NCBI GenBank assembly: GCA_900473045.1
Contig: UCKS01000051.1
Location: 107,573-171,572, forward strand
DNA from: Hyphomicrobiales bacterium
GTDB lineage: Bacteria > Pseudomonadota > Alphaproteobacteria > Rhizobiales > Rhizobiaceae
DNA length: 64,000 bases
Direction: 5' to 3'
Positions 8,742 to 16,053 of this stretch are shown piece after piece. The notes beneath the pieces are model-generated. The model was given only the letters and a program-made list of their open reading frames with translations. It made no database searches and was not told where the DNA came from. Each line of letters starts with the position of its first letter. Position 1 is the first letter of the stretch. Position numbers and translations under genes: made by a program.

Positions 8742-9869
8742 ATGCAGACATTCGACGTGGCAATCATTGGCGGCGGCATCGCCGGCCTGTCGCTTACCTA
8801 TTTCCTCAGCCCCCGTCGCTCTGTCGTCGTGCTCGAACGGGAAACGGCGCTCGGCTATCACAGTACCGGCCGCTCCGCCGCCGAATTCGTACTGCGCTAC
8901 AATGCGCCGGAAGTCTGCGCGCTTGCCGCGATCGCCAAGGATTTCTTCGACAGCCCACCGAACGGATTTTCGGACATTCCGCTGCTGAACCAGCGCGGTG
9001 GCGTTATGATCGCCAATGCCGAAAAAGCCGCGCGCCTGGAGGAGATGTTTCGCGCCGAACTCGCCTTCACGCCGGAACTCGAGCCGCTCGATGAAGAGGA
9101 AGTGCTGGCGCGCGTACCGATCCTGAAGCCGGGCTATGCCGCTGCCGCGTTCTACGATCCCAATTTCTGGGATATCGAGGTCGAAAGCCTGCTGCAGGGT
9201 TATGTCAAAGGCGCACGCCGCCACGGCGCTGAGATCCGCGAGCGCCACGCGGTTCTGTCCGCCAGCCATAATGGCCAGGCCTGGACCATCGAAACGTCGG
9301 CAGGCCCTGTCCGTGCCAGGACAGTGGTTAATGCCGCCGGTGGATGGGCCGATCCAACGGCGGAAATTTTTGGCGTCAAGCCACTCGGTATCATCCCGCA
9401 TCGCCGCACGGCCATTACCGTCGATCTTCCCGAGGGGATCGATATTTCCGCAATGCCGGAGATCAACGAGATCGACGAGGACTTCTACATGAAGCCCGAC
9501 GCCGGACGGCTGTTCGCAAGCCCCGCCGATGCCACCCCCTGTGAACCCGGCGACGTGCAGCCGGAGGAACTCGATGTCGCCTGGGCAGCACACTATGTCG
9601 AGGAGGCAACCACCATCCCGGTTCGCCGCGTTGCCAAGAGCTGGGCCGGAATGCGCAGCTTTTCATCCGACAAGCTGCCGGTGATCGGCGCTGCATCTGA
9701 CCAACCGGATTTCTTCTGGCTAGCGGGCCAGGGCGGCTACGGCATCCTCACCTCGCCGGCCCTCGGCGCCTTGGCGGCAAGCCTGTTGACCGGCCACCCC
9801 CAGCCGGAAAGGTTTGGCGCGCAAGCGCTTGATCCAACAAAGTTCAGCCCGCTGCGGTTAACGGTTTGA
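8742..9869 (+). CDS. FAD-dependent oxidoreductase of the DAO family (D-amino acid/amine dehydrogenase-like)
   Basis: 375 aa. A Rossmann dinucleotide-binding motif IIGGGIAGLSLTYFL sits at the extreme N-terminus, with LERETALGYHSTGRSAAEF shortly after; a second FAD-contact region is VRARTVVNAAGGWAD, and the C-terminal SFSSDKLPVIG and WLAGQGGYGILTSPA complete the DAO fold. The HSTGRSAA segment resembles catabolic D-arginine/D-amino-acid dehydrogenases (DauA type), so oxidation of a D-amino acid or secondary amine to an imine/keto acid is likely. The exact substrate is not readable. It is convergent with the UdgX gene, with only 2 bp between them. Confidence 0.85.
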   Translation: MQTFDVAIIGGGIAGLSLTYFLSPRRSVVVLERETALGYHSTGRSAAEFVLRYNAPEVCALAAIAKDFFDSPPNGFSDIPLLNQRGGVMIANAEKAARLEEMFRAELAFTPELEPLDEEEVLARVPILKPGYAAAAFYDPNFWDIEVESLLQGYVKGARRHGAEIRERHAVLSASHNGQAWTIETSAGPVRARTVVNAAGGWADPTAEIFGVKPLGIIPHRRTAITVDLPEGIDISAMPEINEIDEDFYMKPDAGRLFASPADATPCEPGDVQPEELDVAWAAHYVEEATTIPVRRVAKSWAGMRSFSSDKLPVIGAASDQPDFFWLAGQGGYGILTSPALGALAASLLTGHPQPERFGAQALDPTKFSPLRLTV

Positions 9870-9871
9870 TA

Positions 9872-11383
9872 TCACCCATTACCGGCATTCTGTTGCTCCA
9901 GCCGAACGTCGGACATTGCCCGCCGCCCGAATGCGGCAGCACGGGCAATGTCCGAGCGGAAACGTGCCATTTCCTCATGCTTGCGCCCCTCATCCGGGAT
10001 GCGCAGGAGATAGGCGGGATGCACGGTAACAAGCAGCGACTGTCCGGCGCCGAGCTGCAGCATCTCGCCGCGTAGATCGGTCAGCCGCTGCCGGCTGTCG
10101 GTCAGCGCCATCAGCGCCGTTGATCCCATCGCCACCACCAGCTTCGGCTTGACCAGCGCCAGTTCCCGCGTCAGCCACCATTTGCAATGCTGGACCTCGC
10201 CAACATTCGGCTTTTGGTGGATACGGCGCTTGCCGTGCGGCTCGTATTTGAAATGCTTGACCGCATTGGTGACATAGGTGCTCTGACGCTCCAGCCCGAC
10301 CTCCTCAGCGACAGCATTGAACACCGCACCGGCCGGGCCAACGAATGGCCTGCCGGCAAGATCCTCCTGGTCGCCCGGCTGTTCACCGACGATCATGATC
10401 TCGGCGTCCTGCGGTCCCTCGCCGAAGACAGTCTGCGTTGCGCTGCAATGCAGGGCGCAGCGCGTACAATGCCGTGCCTCCTCGCGAAGCTCCTCAAGCG
10501 TCCCTGCCGGCGGCCGGACAATCTCCGGCTCGGCCTGGGCAATGGCCTGCAGCCGCTGGTGAAACAACGGTGCCTCGCTGGCGGCCCGTTCGGCCATGGC
10601 AATGACGCTCGCCTCGGCACCGGCAATCAGGCCCGGAATGAGCTCCGCCTCCGGCAGGTTCTTCCAGTATTTCTTCGGCATCTCCGTCATCATCATCTTC
10701 ACCTTCAGGCGGGCTGGATTGAAGATGTTGGAAAAATAGGTGCGCCATAGTGTATCGGTTTGATCGGTCAGCATCGGATTTTCTGCCGGCTGCGTCGAAA
10801 TCGTCAACACCTCGCCGTCCCAGGCCGCGGTCCCCTTGGGCGTGGCGATGATCCAGTCCATGTCGGTAAAGCGGCGCTGGAAGAACGGCGCGACGCGCGC
10901 AACGATATGATGATCGGGCTCGAACCACGCCAGAAAACGCCGGCGTGCGGGCCCCTCTTCGGCGTTAATCTCCTTGAAGCGGACGAAGGCCGTCATCTTG
11001 TGGCAATCGCGCCGCACGGATTTTTCCATCGCGTTCAGCTGCGCCACGTCGGCATTGGAAAGCACCTCCAAAAGCGTACGCTCCTCCTGCAGCCGAAAGA
11101 GAACCCGGTAGAGAAGCTGGAAACGCAAGGGATCGCTGTGGCAGATCACAGCTTGCGCCAATGACAGGAAAGCCTTCGGCACCGTTACGGTGGACGCTAT
11201 CGCAGCAGTAGCAACAGCCGTCTCCGGCACTTCCGCAGCGGGTGCAAACAGATCGTCCGCCGCACCGTTCCTGCAACGCCAGTCGATGGTTCGCGGTTCT
11301 GTGCGCGCAAGCAGCAGAGACCGGGCAGCCTCCCGCCACTCGGTCAAATCTCCCCGGCCCTCCAGCAGAATCGTCTCCATCAC
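9872..11383 (-). CDS. TIGR03915/DUF4130 domain fused to UdgX-type uracil-DNA glycosylase
   Basis: 503-aa two-domain protein. Residues 1 to ~275 resemble the probable DNA-metabolism family TIGR03915/DUF4130 (for example FVRFKEINAEEGPARRRFLA and WFEPDHHIVARVAPFFQRRF). Residues ~285-485 are a uracil-DNA glycosylase superfamily domain: CTRC at 306-309 for an Fe-S cluster, GEQPGDQEDLAG at 333-344, GRPFVGPAG, KRRIH at 385-389 and HPAYLLR at 455-461. KRRIH is the hallmark R-loop of UdgX; its His is known to form a covalent bond with the abasic sugar after uracil removal. The fourth Fe-S ligand expected near NAVKH is not a Cys here. The start overlaps the radical SAM stop (ATGA at 11380-11383), so the pair is translationally coupled and lies downstream of a LexA box. 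Confidence 0.9.
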   Translation of the reverse strand: MMETILLEGRGDLTEWREAARSLLLARTEPRTIDWRCRNGAADDLFAPAAEVPETAVATAAIASTVTVPKAFLSLAQAVICHSDPLRFQLLYRVLFRLQEERTLLEVLSNADVAQLNAMEKSVRRDCHKMTAFVRFKEINAEEGPARRRFLAWFEPDHHIVARVAPFFQRRFTDMDWIIATPKGTAAWDGEVLTISTQPAENPMLTDQTDTLWRTYFSNIFNPARLKVKMMMTEMPKKYWKNLPEAELIPGLIAGAEASVIAMAERAASEAPLFHQRLQAIAQAEPEIVRPPAGTLEELREEARHCTRCALHCSATQTVFGEGPQDAEIMIVGEQPGDQEDLAGRPFVGPAGAVFNAVAEEVGLERQSTYVTNAVKHFKYEPHGKRRIHQKPNVGEVQHCKWWLTRELALVKPKLVVAMGSTALMALTDSRQRLTDLRGEMLQLGAGQSLLVTVHPAYLLRIPDEGRKHEEMARFRSDIARAAAFGRRAMSDVRLEQQNAGNG

Positions 11384-12612
11384 AACAGCGCCAGCTGCTC
11401 GGGCTTCGGCTCGAACATGGCCCGCAGATCGGAGCGGTCGATCAACCGATGCGGCGTCCAGCCCTCGGTCACGACAAACGACTGCACTTTCTTGATCGAG
11501 ACATGCAGACGCGCCAGATCCTCCAGCCGTAAACGGCGATGACGTCTGGCAGAAAGGATGCCATTGACCGCCTTCGTTCCCAGGCCTGGCACCCGCAGCA
11601 GCATCTCGCGTTCGGCCGTGTTGATATTCACCGGAAAACGATGGCGGTTGACCAGCGCCCAGGCGAGTTTCGGATCAAGCTTCAGGTCGAGCATGCCATC
11701 CGGCTGGTTTTCGGTGATTTCCTCGATGCCGAAGCCATAGAAGCGATAGAGCCAGTCGGCTTGATAAAGCCGGTGCTCGCGCATCAGGGGCGGCTTGATC
11801 AAAGGCAGGTTTTTCGACGCATCAGGGATGGGGCTGAACGCGGAATAATACACCCGGCGCAGGCCATAGCTGCCGTAGAGCCGGGCGCTGGTGCCAAGGA
11901 TGACCTTGTCATTGGCCTGATCGGCTCCGACGATCATCTGCGTGCTCTGCCCGGCCGGCACGAAACGCTTGCGCCGCTTGGTCTGCAGCGTCGGATCGTT
12001 GGCAGCCTCGATCTTCAGCCGGAGTTCGCCCATCGACTTGCGGATATTGGCCGGCCGCTTTTCCGGCGCAAGCCGGGTCAGCCCCGTATCGGTCGGCAGT
12101 TCGATATTGATCGACAGGCGATCGGCATAAAGCCCGGCCTGCTCGATCAACAGCGGCGAGGCCTCCGGAATGGATTTCAGATGGATGTAACCGCCAAAAT
12201 TATGGGTGACGCGCAATTCGCGGGCGATGCGGACCATTTCCTCCATCGTGTAATCCGACGAGCGGATAATCCCGGACGAGAGAAACAGGCCCTCGATATA
12301 GTTGCGCCGATAGAATTCCAGGGTCAGCCAGACGACTTCCTCGACGCTGAACCGCGCACGCTCGACATTGCTGGACGAGCGGTTGATGCAGTAGGCACAA
12401 TCGTAGATGCAGAAATTCGTCATCAGAATCTTGAGCAGCGAGATGCAGCGGCCGTCCGGCGCATAGGCGTGGCAGATGCCGGAGCCTTCCGTCGATCCGA
12501 GCCCGCCGGACTTCGACGAATCGCGCTTCACTGTCCCGCTGGAGGCGCAGGAAGCATCGTATTTGGCAGCATCGGACAGGATGGCCAGTCGTTCGTTCAG
12601 CGACTTCTTCAT
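11380..12612 (-). CDS. Putative DNA modification/repair radical SAM protein (TIGR03916 type)
   Basis: 410 aa. A radical SAM 4Fe-4S motif CxxxCxxC is visible at C68-C72-C75 (NFCIYDCAYC), followed by a TIM-barrel core including GLFLSSGIIRSSDYTMEEM and DRLSINIELP. Near the C-terminus (about 333-356) REMLLRVPGLGTKAVNGIL is a helix-hairpin-helix DNA-binding motif. The N-terminal ERLAILSDAAKYDASCASSG is characteristic of the family, supporting the ATG at 12612. The family is known as the partner of TIGR03915 proteins; its reaction is undescribed, though a DNA-repair role is assumed. A LexA box ends 4 bp upstream of the start, so the gene is predicted to be SOS-induced. Confidence 0.9.
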   Translation of the reverse strand: MKKSLNERLAILSDAAKYDASCASSGTVKRDSSKSGGLGSTEGSGICHAYAPDGRCISLLKILMTNFCIYDCAYCINRSSSNVERARFSVEEVVWLTLEFYRRNYIEGLFLSSGIIRSSDYTMEEMVRIARELRVTHNFGGYIHLKSIPEASPLLIEQAGLYADRLSINIELPTDTGLTRLAPEKRPANIRKSMGELRLKIEAANDPTLQTKRRKRFVPAGQSTQMIVGADQANDKVILGTSARLYGSYGLRRVYYSAFSPIPDASKNLPLIKPPLMREHRLYQADWLYRFYGFGIEEITENQPDGMLDLKLDPKLAWALVNRHRFPVNINTAEREMLLRVPGLGTKAVNGILSARRHRRLRLEDLARLHVSIKKVQSFVVTEGWTPHRLIDRSDLRAMFEPKPEQLALL

Positions 12613-12616
12613 AATT

Positions 12617-12631
12617 GTTCATGTTATGTTC
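12617..12631 (-). promoter_or_regulatory. LexA (SOS) box of the radical SAM-UdgX operon
   Basis: GTTC-ATGTTAT-GTTC (GAAC-N7-GAAC on the coding strand) matches the alphaproteobacterial LexA box GTTC-N7-GTTC exactly. It overlaps the -10 element and spacer of the promoter and is nearly identical to the box upstream of imuA at 60316-60330. Confidence 0.88.
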
Positions 12632-12649
12632 TTATCGGTTTGGGGTCAA
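12621..12649 (-). promoter_or_regulatory. Sigma70-type promoter of the radical SAM-UdgX operon
   Basis: On the minus strand TTGACC (12649-12644) and TAACAT (12626-12621) are separated by exactly 17 bp. Transcription would begin about 12613-12616, at or within 4 nt of the ATG (12612), implying a leaderless or near-leaderless mRNA. No Shine-Dalgarno sequence can fit. Confidence 0.6.
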
Positions 12650-12739
12650 CATGAGAAAACCCGGAAATATCGGAACGATTGGCGCAGGCGTCCGTTGTAA
12701 GCGCGAACCCTCCCCAAGCTTTCAAAAGGAGATGGCGCG

Positions 12740-13300
12740 ATGCCGTTCATCGACAAATCGAAAATCCTCATCCTTGCCACCCATGGCTACGAACGTTCGG
12801 AACTGCGTGTTCCACTCGACGAGCTGAAAAGGCGTGGCGCCGACGTCAAGATCGCCGCGATCGACAGGGAGCCGATCAAGAGCTGGGACAACAAGGATTG
12901 GGGTGACGCGGTCAATGTCGATCTTCTGGCCAAGGACGTTGATATCGGCGACTTCGATGCGCTGGTTCTGCCGGGCGGCCAGATGAACCCGGATATCTTG
13001 CGCCACGATGAGGACGCCATGCGCGTCGTCAAGGAATTCGTCGCATCCGGCAAGGTCGTCGCCGCCATCTGCCATGCGCCCTGGCTTCTGATCGAAGCCG
13101 ATGCCGCGCGCGACCGCAAGATGACCTCCTATATCTCGATCAAGACCGACATGATCAATGCCGGCGCCATCTGGTCGGACGAGCCCGTCGTTACCGACAA
13201 GGGCATCATCACCTCGCGCAACCCGGACGATCTCGACGCATTCGTGAAAAAGATCGTCGAGGAAATCGAAGAAGGCCGCCACGAGCGCCGCGCTGCCTGA
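12740..13300 (+). CDS. DJ-1/PfpI family protein (YhbO/PfpI-like)
   Basis: 186-aa class I glutamine-amidotransferase-like fold. KILILATHGYERSELRVP at the start, ALVLPGGQMNPDILR, and the nucleophile elbow AAICHAPWLLIEA with the reactive Cys followed by His identify the PfpI subfamily. Members are reported as stress-protective deglycase/chaperone or protease-like proteins; the precise activity is debated. AAGGAG lies about 9 nt before the ATG. It is followed 22 bp later by a general-stress FMN-binding protein, suggesting a stress operon, and is divergent from the SOS-linked radical SAM gene. Confidence 0.9.
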   Translation: MPFIDKSKILILATHGYERSELRVPLDELKRRGADVKIAAIDREPIKSWDNKDWGDAVNVDLLAKDVDIGDFDALVLPGGQMNPDILRHDEDAMRVVKEFVASGKVVAAICHAPWLLIEADAARDRKMTSYISIKTDMINAGAIWSDEPVVTDKGIITSRNPDDLDAFVKKIVEEIEEGRHERRAA

Positions 13301-13322
13301 TCCCCAATCGACAAAGGAAACA

Positions 13323-13829
13323 ATGATGGCTGATATATCGAAGACGAAAACCGATCCGCTACAGCAACTCTGGGACGTGCTTGGCGATATCCATGCCGGC
13401 ATGCTGGGCGTTGAGGAATCCCGCCAGCACATGCAGCCGATGGCGCCGTTCGTCGAAAAGGAAAGCAATTCGATCTGGTTTTTCACCCGCACGGACAGCG
13501 ATCTGATCAAGGCGGCGCGGACGGGAAACCGGGCGCATTTCTGTGTCATCAGCAAGGATCACGACTATCATGCGTGCCTTGCCGGCGCGATCGACGAGGT
13601 CAAGTCCCGCGAGCATATCGACAAATACTGGTCGGCTCCGGTGGCTGCCTGGTTTGAAGGCGGCAAGGACGACCCCTCGCTGACGATGCTTCAACTGAAG
13701 CTTGACGACGTGGCGATCTGGGCCTCGACCAACAGCACGCTGAAATTCGGCTGGGAAATCGCCAAGGCCAATCTGACCGGCAAGGAGCCGGAACTCGGCT
13801 ACCACACGCAGATTTCTCTGCCGCACTAA
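13323..13829 (+). CDS. Pyridoxamine 5'-phosphate oxidase-like general stress protein (FMN split barrel)
   Basis: 168 aa with the flavin-binding split-barrel pattern of the general stress protein 26 group: QQLWDVLGDIHAGMLGVEES, APFVEKESNSIWFFTRTDSD, FCVISKDHDYHACLAG, then DKYWSAPVAAWFEGGKDDP, which is highly typical of that group. The ATG ATG start at 13323 is preceded by AAAGGAAA. It is probably co-transcribed with the DJ-1/PfpI gene. The family binds FMN, FAD or F420-like cofactors; no substrate is known. Confidence 0.88.
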   Translation: MMADISKTKTDPLQQLWDVLGDIHAGMLGVEESRQHMQPMAPFVEKESNSIWFFTRTDSDLIKAARTGNRAHFCVISKDHDYHACLAGAIDEVKSREHIDKYWSAPVAAWFEGGKDDPSLTMLQLKLDDVAIWASTNSTLKFGWEIAKANLTGKEPELGYHTQISLPH

Positions 13830-13868
13830 TGTTTACTATCCGCACCGACCCCTCAATGGTGCGGATGG

Positions 13869-13903
13869 ATGCCTCGCCCGGGTCCCCTCGGGCGGGGCAT
13901 TTT
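13869..13903 (+). terminator. Rho-independent terminator after the stress gene pair
   Basis: A 12-bp stem (13869-13880 with 13889-13900, one G-U pair) around an 8-nt loop is followed by a short TTTT. It is placed 40 bp after the stop at 13829. Confidence 0.65.
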
Positions 13904-13905
13904 GC

Positions 13906-14484
13906 CTATAAGGAAACCCGGCCGTAACGGCCATTGCTGTAGATCAGCGAGTGTCCGTCACCTGCAACGATCGAGACCACGCGGCCGAGAATGATCGCAT
14001 GGCTGTGGCGCTCAATGATCTCGTCGACTTCACAATCGATCCCGGCCAGCGCACCGCGCAGAACCGACGCACCGCTTGCCAGCGTGAACCATTCGGCCCC
14101 GTCATAGCGCTCGATCCCCTTCAAGCCGCCCTTGCCGGCAAACCGGTCGGCCACGTCCTGCTGATCGGCACTGAGGATGTTGACGCAGAAATGCCCGTAG
14201 CGGCTGATGATCGGCCAGCTGGAGGAACTGCGGTTGATGTTGACGATCATCGTCGGCGGATCGACGGACAGCGCGGTCGCAGACGTTACGGTCGCGCCGG
14301 TCCGCTCGTCGCCGACGCCGGCGGTAATCACCGAGACCCCGCCCGGCATCCGCCGCATGGCCGACTTCAAGGCATCCTCATCCGCCACATGCGGAAAGGA
14401 CGGTTCCCGCTGCGGGGTGATCCGGTCGAGCGAATTTCTCAAAGCGACGTTCATGCGGGTCCACTCTTTTGCCGTCTCGTTCAT
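13906..14484 (-). CDS. Flavin reductase (NAD(P)H:FMN oxidoreductase) domain protein
   Basis: About 192 aa from the ATG at 14484; the frame is open to 14568 and a further ATG at 14454 is possible. The sequence is a flavin_Reduct split barrel: ALKSAMRRMPGGVSVITAG, TGATVTSATALSVDPPTMIV, NINRSSSSWPIISRYGHFCV, NILSADQQDVADRFAG, and the C-terminal GRVVSIVAGDGHSLIYSNGRYG. Such proteins supply reduced FMN to two-component monooxygenases. No monooxygenase partner is adjacent, so the client is unknown. It ends 3 bp after the neighbouring terminator and is convergent with the stress operon. Confidence 0.85.
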   Translation of the reverse strand: MNETAKEWTRMNVALRNSLDRITPQREPSFPHVADEDALKSAMRRMPGGVSVITAGVGDERTGATVTSATALSVDPPTMIVNINRSSSSWPIISRYGHFCVNILSADQQDVADRFAGKGGLKGIERYDGAEWFTLASGASVLRGALAGIDCEVDEIIERHSHAIILGRVVSIVAGDGHSLIYSNGRYGRVSL

Positions 14485-14753
14485 AGTCCCGGATTTACGC
14501 ACGAAACGAGACCCCGTCTCAAGCAAAGAATACCCGTCGTCATCGGCGATGCCGGATCGATTTTTCAATCATGATAAATTTTATAGATTATATTATTTTC
14601 CCGAAAGGGCGGCATTCTGCGACAGTTGCAAGGTGCCGGAACGCGGCGCGCCGTAATAAGTGATAAAAATCATAGACTATTGACAGGATAGGCAATTGTG
14701 TCAGGATTGTGTTAACAACCGTTAACCGATCGCAGCAAACAGCGGAGAACTGC

Positions 14754-14930
14754 ATGTTTTATCACGGTGGAATGACTCTCGGTTACCTGACGCCTCCGGC
14801 AAAAAAGGAAAAAGCCATCCGCGTAGAAATGCCGGTTCGCCAAGCCCGCGAAGAGCAGACCGAATTCGAACAGGAACGCGATCAGGAACTGAGCCGCGCA
14901 TTTTTAACTCCCTGGCACTTGTTCTACTGA
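14754..14930 (+). CDS. Small hypothetical protein, 58 aa
   Basis: Short ORF starting MFYHGGMTLGYLTPPAKKEK with a GGAG Shine-Dalgarno about 9 nt upstream and a perfect -35 hexamer TTGACA at 14680-14685. The middle is rich in Glu, Arg and Gln (EEQTEFEQERDQELSRA), predicted helical, and it ends in an aromatic patch TPWHLFY. I do not recognise the family. It is convergent with the AraC gene. A real but uncharacterised small protein is likely given the ribosome-binding site. Confidence 0.55.
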   Translation: MFYHGGMTLGYLTPPAKKEKAIRVEMPVRQAREEQTEFEQERDQELSRAFLTPWHLFY

Positions 14931-14947
14931 CCGGTTGGCTTGTCTGA

Positions 14948-15862
14948 TTAGTCCGCCGCCGCCGAAGCCCGGCCATGATTGGCAATGCTCGAATACATGC
15001 CCGTGGTGCGGAATTCCGTCGGGCTAGCGCCGAAATAGCGGCGGAACACCTTGGCGAAATAGTTCGGATCCTCGAAGCCGGACATCACAGCCACTTCCTT
15101 CACCGACAGATGCGCCGCCTTGGTCAGAAGCTTGGTTGCGCGTTGCAGCCGCTTGCGGAGCACGAATTCCGCCGGCGGCATGCCTTCACTGGCGGCAAAC
15201 ACCCGTGAAAAATGCGCCCGGCTGAGGCCGGAGACATCCGCCAGCTTTTCGACAGGCAGCGGATGCTGCAAATTCGCCATGATATGATCGATGACATGCT
15301 GCATCGTCCGGTATTCCTGGCTGAAAACGGGATGCGAGCCGAAAACATCGTCGTACAGCACCATCGCCGACTCGTATGCGATGGCAGAAGCGCTGCCCGG
15401 CGCATCCGCACCGCCTGAAATCAGCCGCAGGCTGCAATCAGCAAGGTGCTCGATCGTCTCCGGCTTCAGGTTGAGGATCGGCCCGGTGGTTGCCAGGATG
15501 GCCTTGTGAACGCGCAACGCCTCCTCGCCGTTCATGGAAATCCAGAAAAACTCCCATCGGCCGTTCTGCTCCAGCCAGTAGCGGTGATTGTGCGGCACCA
15601 GGACCAGCAGCGTTTCGCCCTCCCGCACCCGATAGGTACGGTTCTCGTAGCGCAGGTTTCCAGCACCGCCGATCGTGTGCTGAAGCACGGTGAACGGCGT
15701 CTGCCCGCGCTTGCGCCCATCCCAATCATAGGCAGCATCCGTGCGGATTTCATAGCCCGTGCTGGTCGGCATGGTGTGCAGGCTGTGGCGGCCGCGCGGC
15801 AGCGAAACCGTCCGCATCACCGGTCCATTCTCGATCAGTCGTTTCAGCATAGAATTACCCAT
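14948..15862 (-). CDS. agpT: AraC-family transcriptional activator, likely AgpT (alpha-galactoside regulator)
   Basis: 304 aa. The N-terminal ~1-170 is an AraC-type cupin sugar-sensing region (TVLQHTIGGAGNLRYENRTY, REGETLLVLVPHNHRYWLEQ), and residues ~205-300 are two helix-turn-helices: VEKLADVSGLSRAHFSRVFA and VKEVAVMSGFEDPNYFAKVF, followed by GASPTEFR. It is divergent from the GH4/ABC operon, the arrangement described for the AraC-like AgpT activator of alpha-galactoside genes in S. meliloti. Inference: it activates the operon starting at 16054 in response to melibiose/raffinose-type sugars. Confidence 0.82.
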   Translation of the reverse strand: MGNSMLKRLIENGPVMRTVSLPRGRHSLHTMPTSTGYEIRTDAAYDWDGRKRGQTPFTVLQHTIGGAGNLRYENRTYRVREGETLLVLVPHNHRYWLEQNGRWEFFWISMNGEEALRVHKAILATTGPILNLKPETIEHLADCSLRLISGGADAPGSASAIAYESAMVLYDDVFGSHPVFSQEYRTMQHVIDHIMANLQHPLPVEKLADVSGLSRAHFSRVFAASEGMPPAEFVLRKRLQRATKLLTKAAHLSVKEVAVMSGFEDPNYFAKVFRRYFGASPTEFRTTGMYSSIANHGRASAAAD

Positions 15863-16053
15863 GAAAGCACAATACCTCTCTGGCGGCCTCTTTCATTATA
15901 CGCATAATGCCCCTCAACAAAGCAAGATGACCGGGTTGGAGCGGCATCGACAGGGAGAGTTGGGAAGCAACATGCGCCGATGCGCCTTGTTTCCTGTGCA
16001 TGGATTTTACCCTGTCCGTTTTTCCCGGCCAAACGACCAGCGACGAGGACAGC

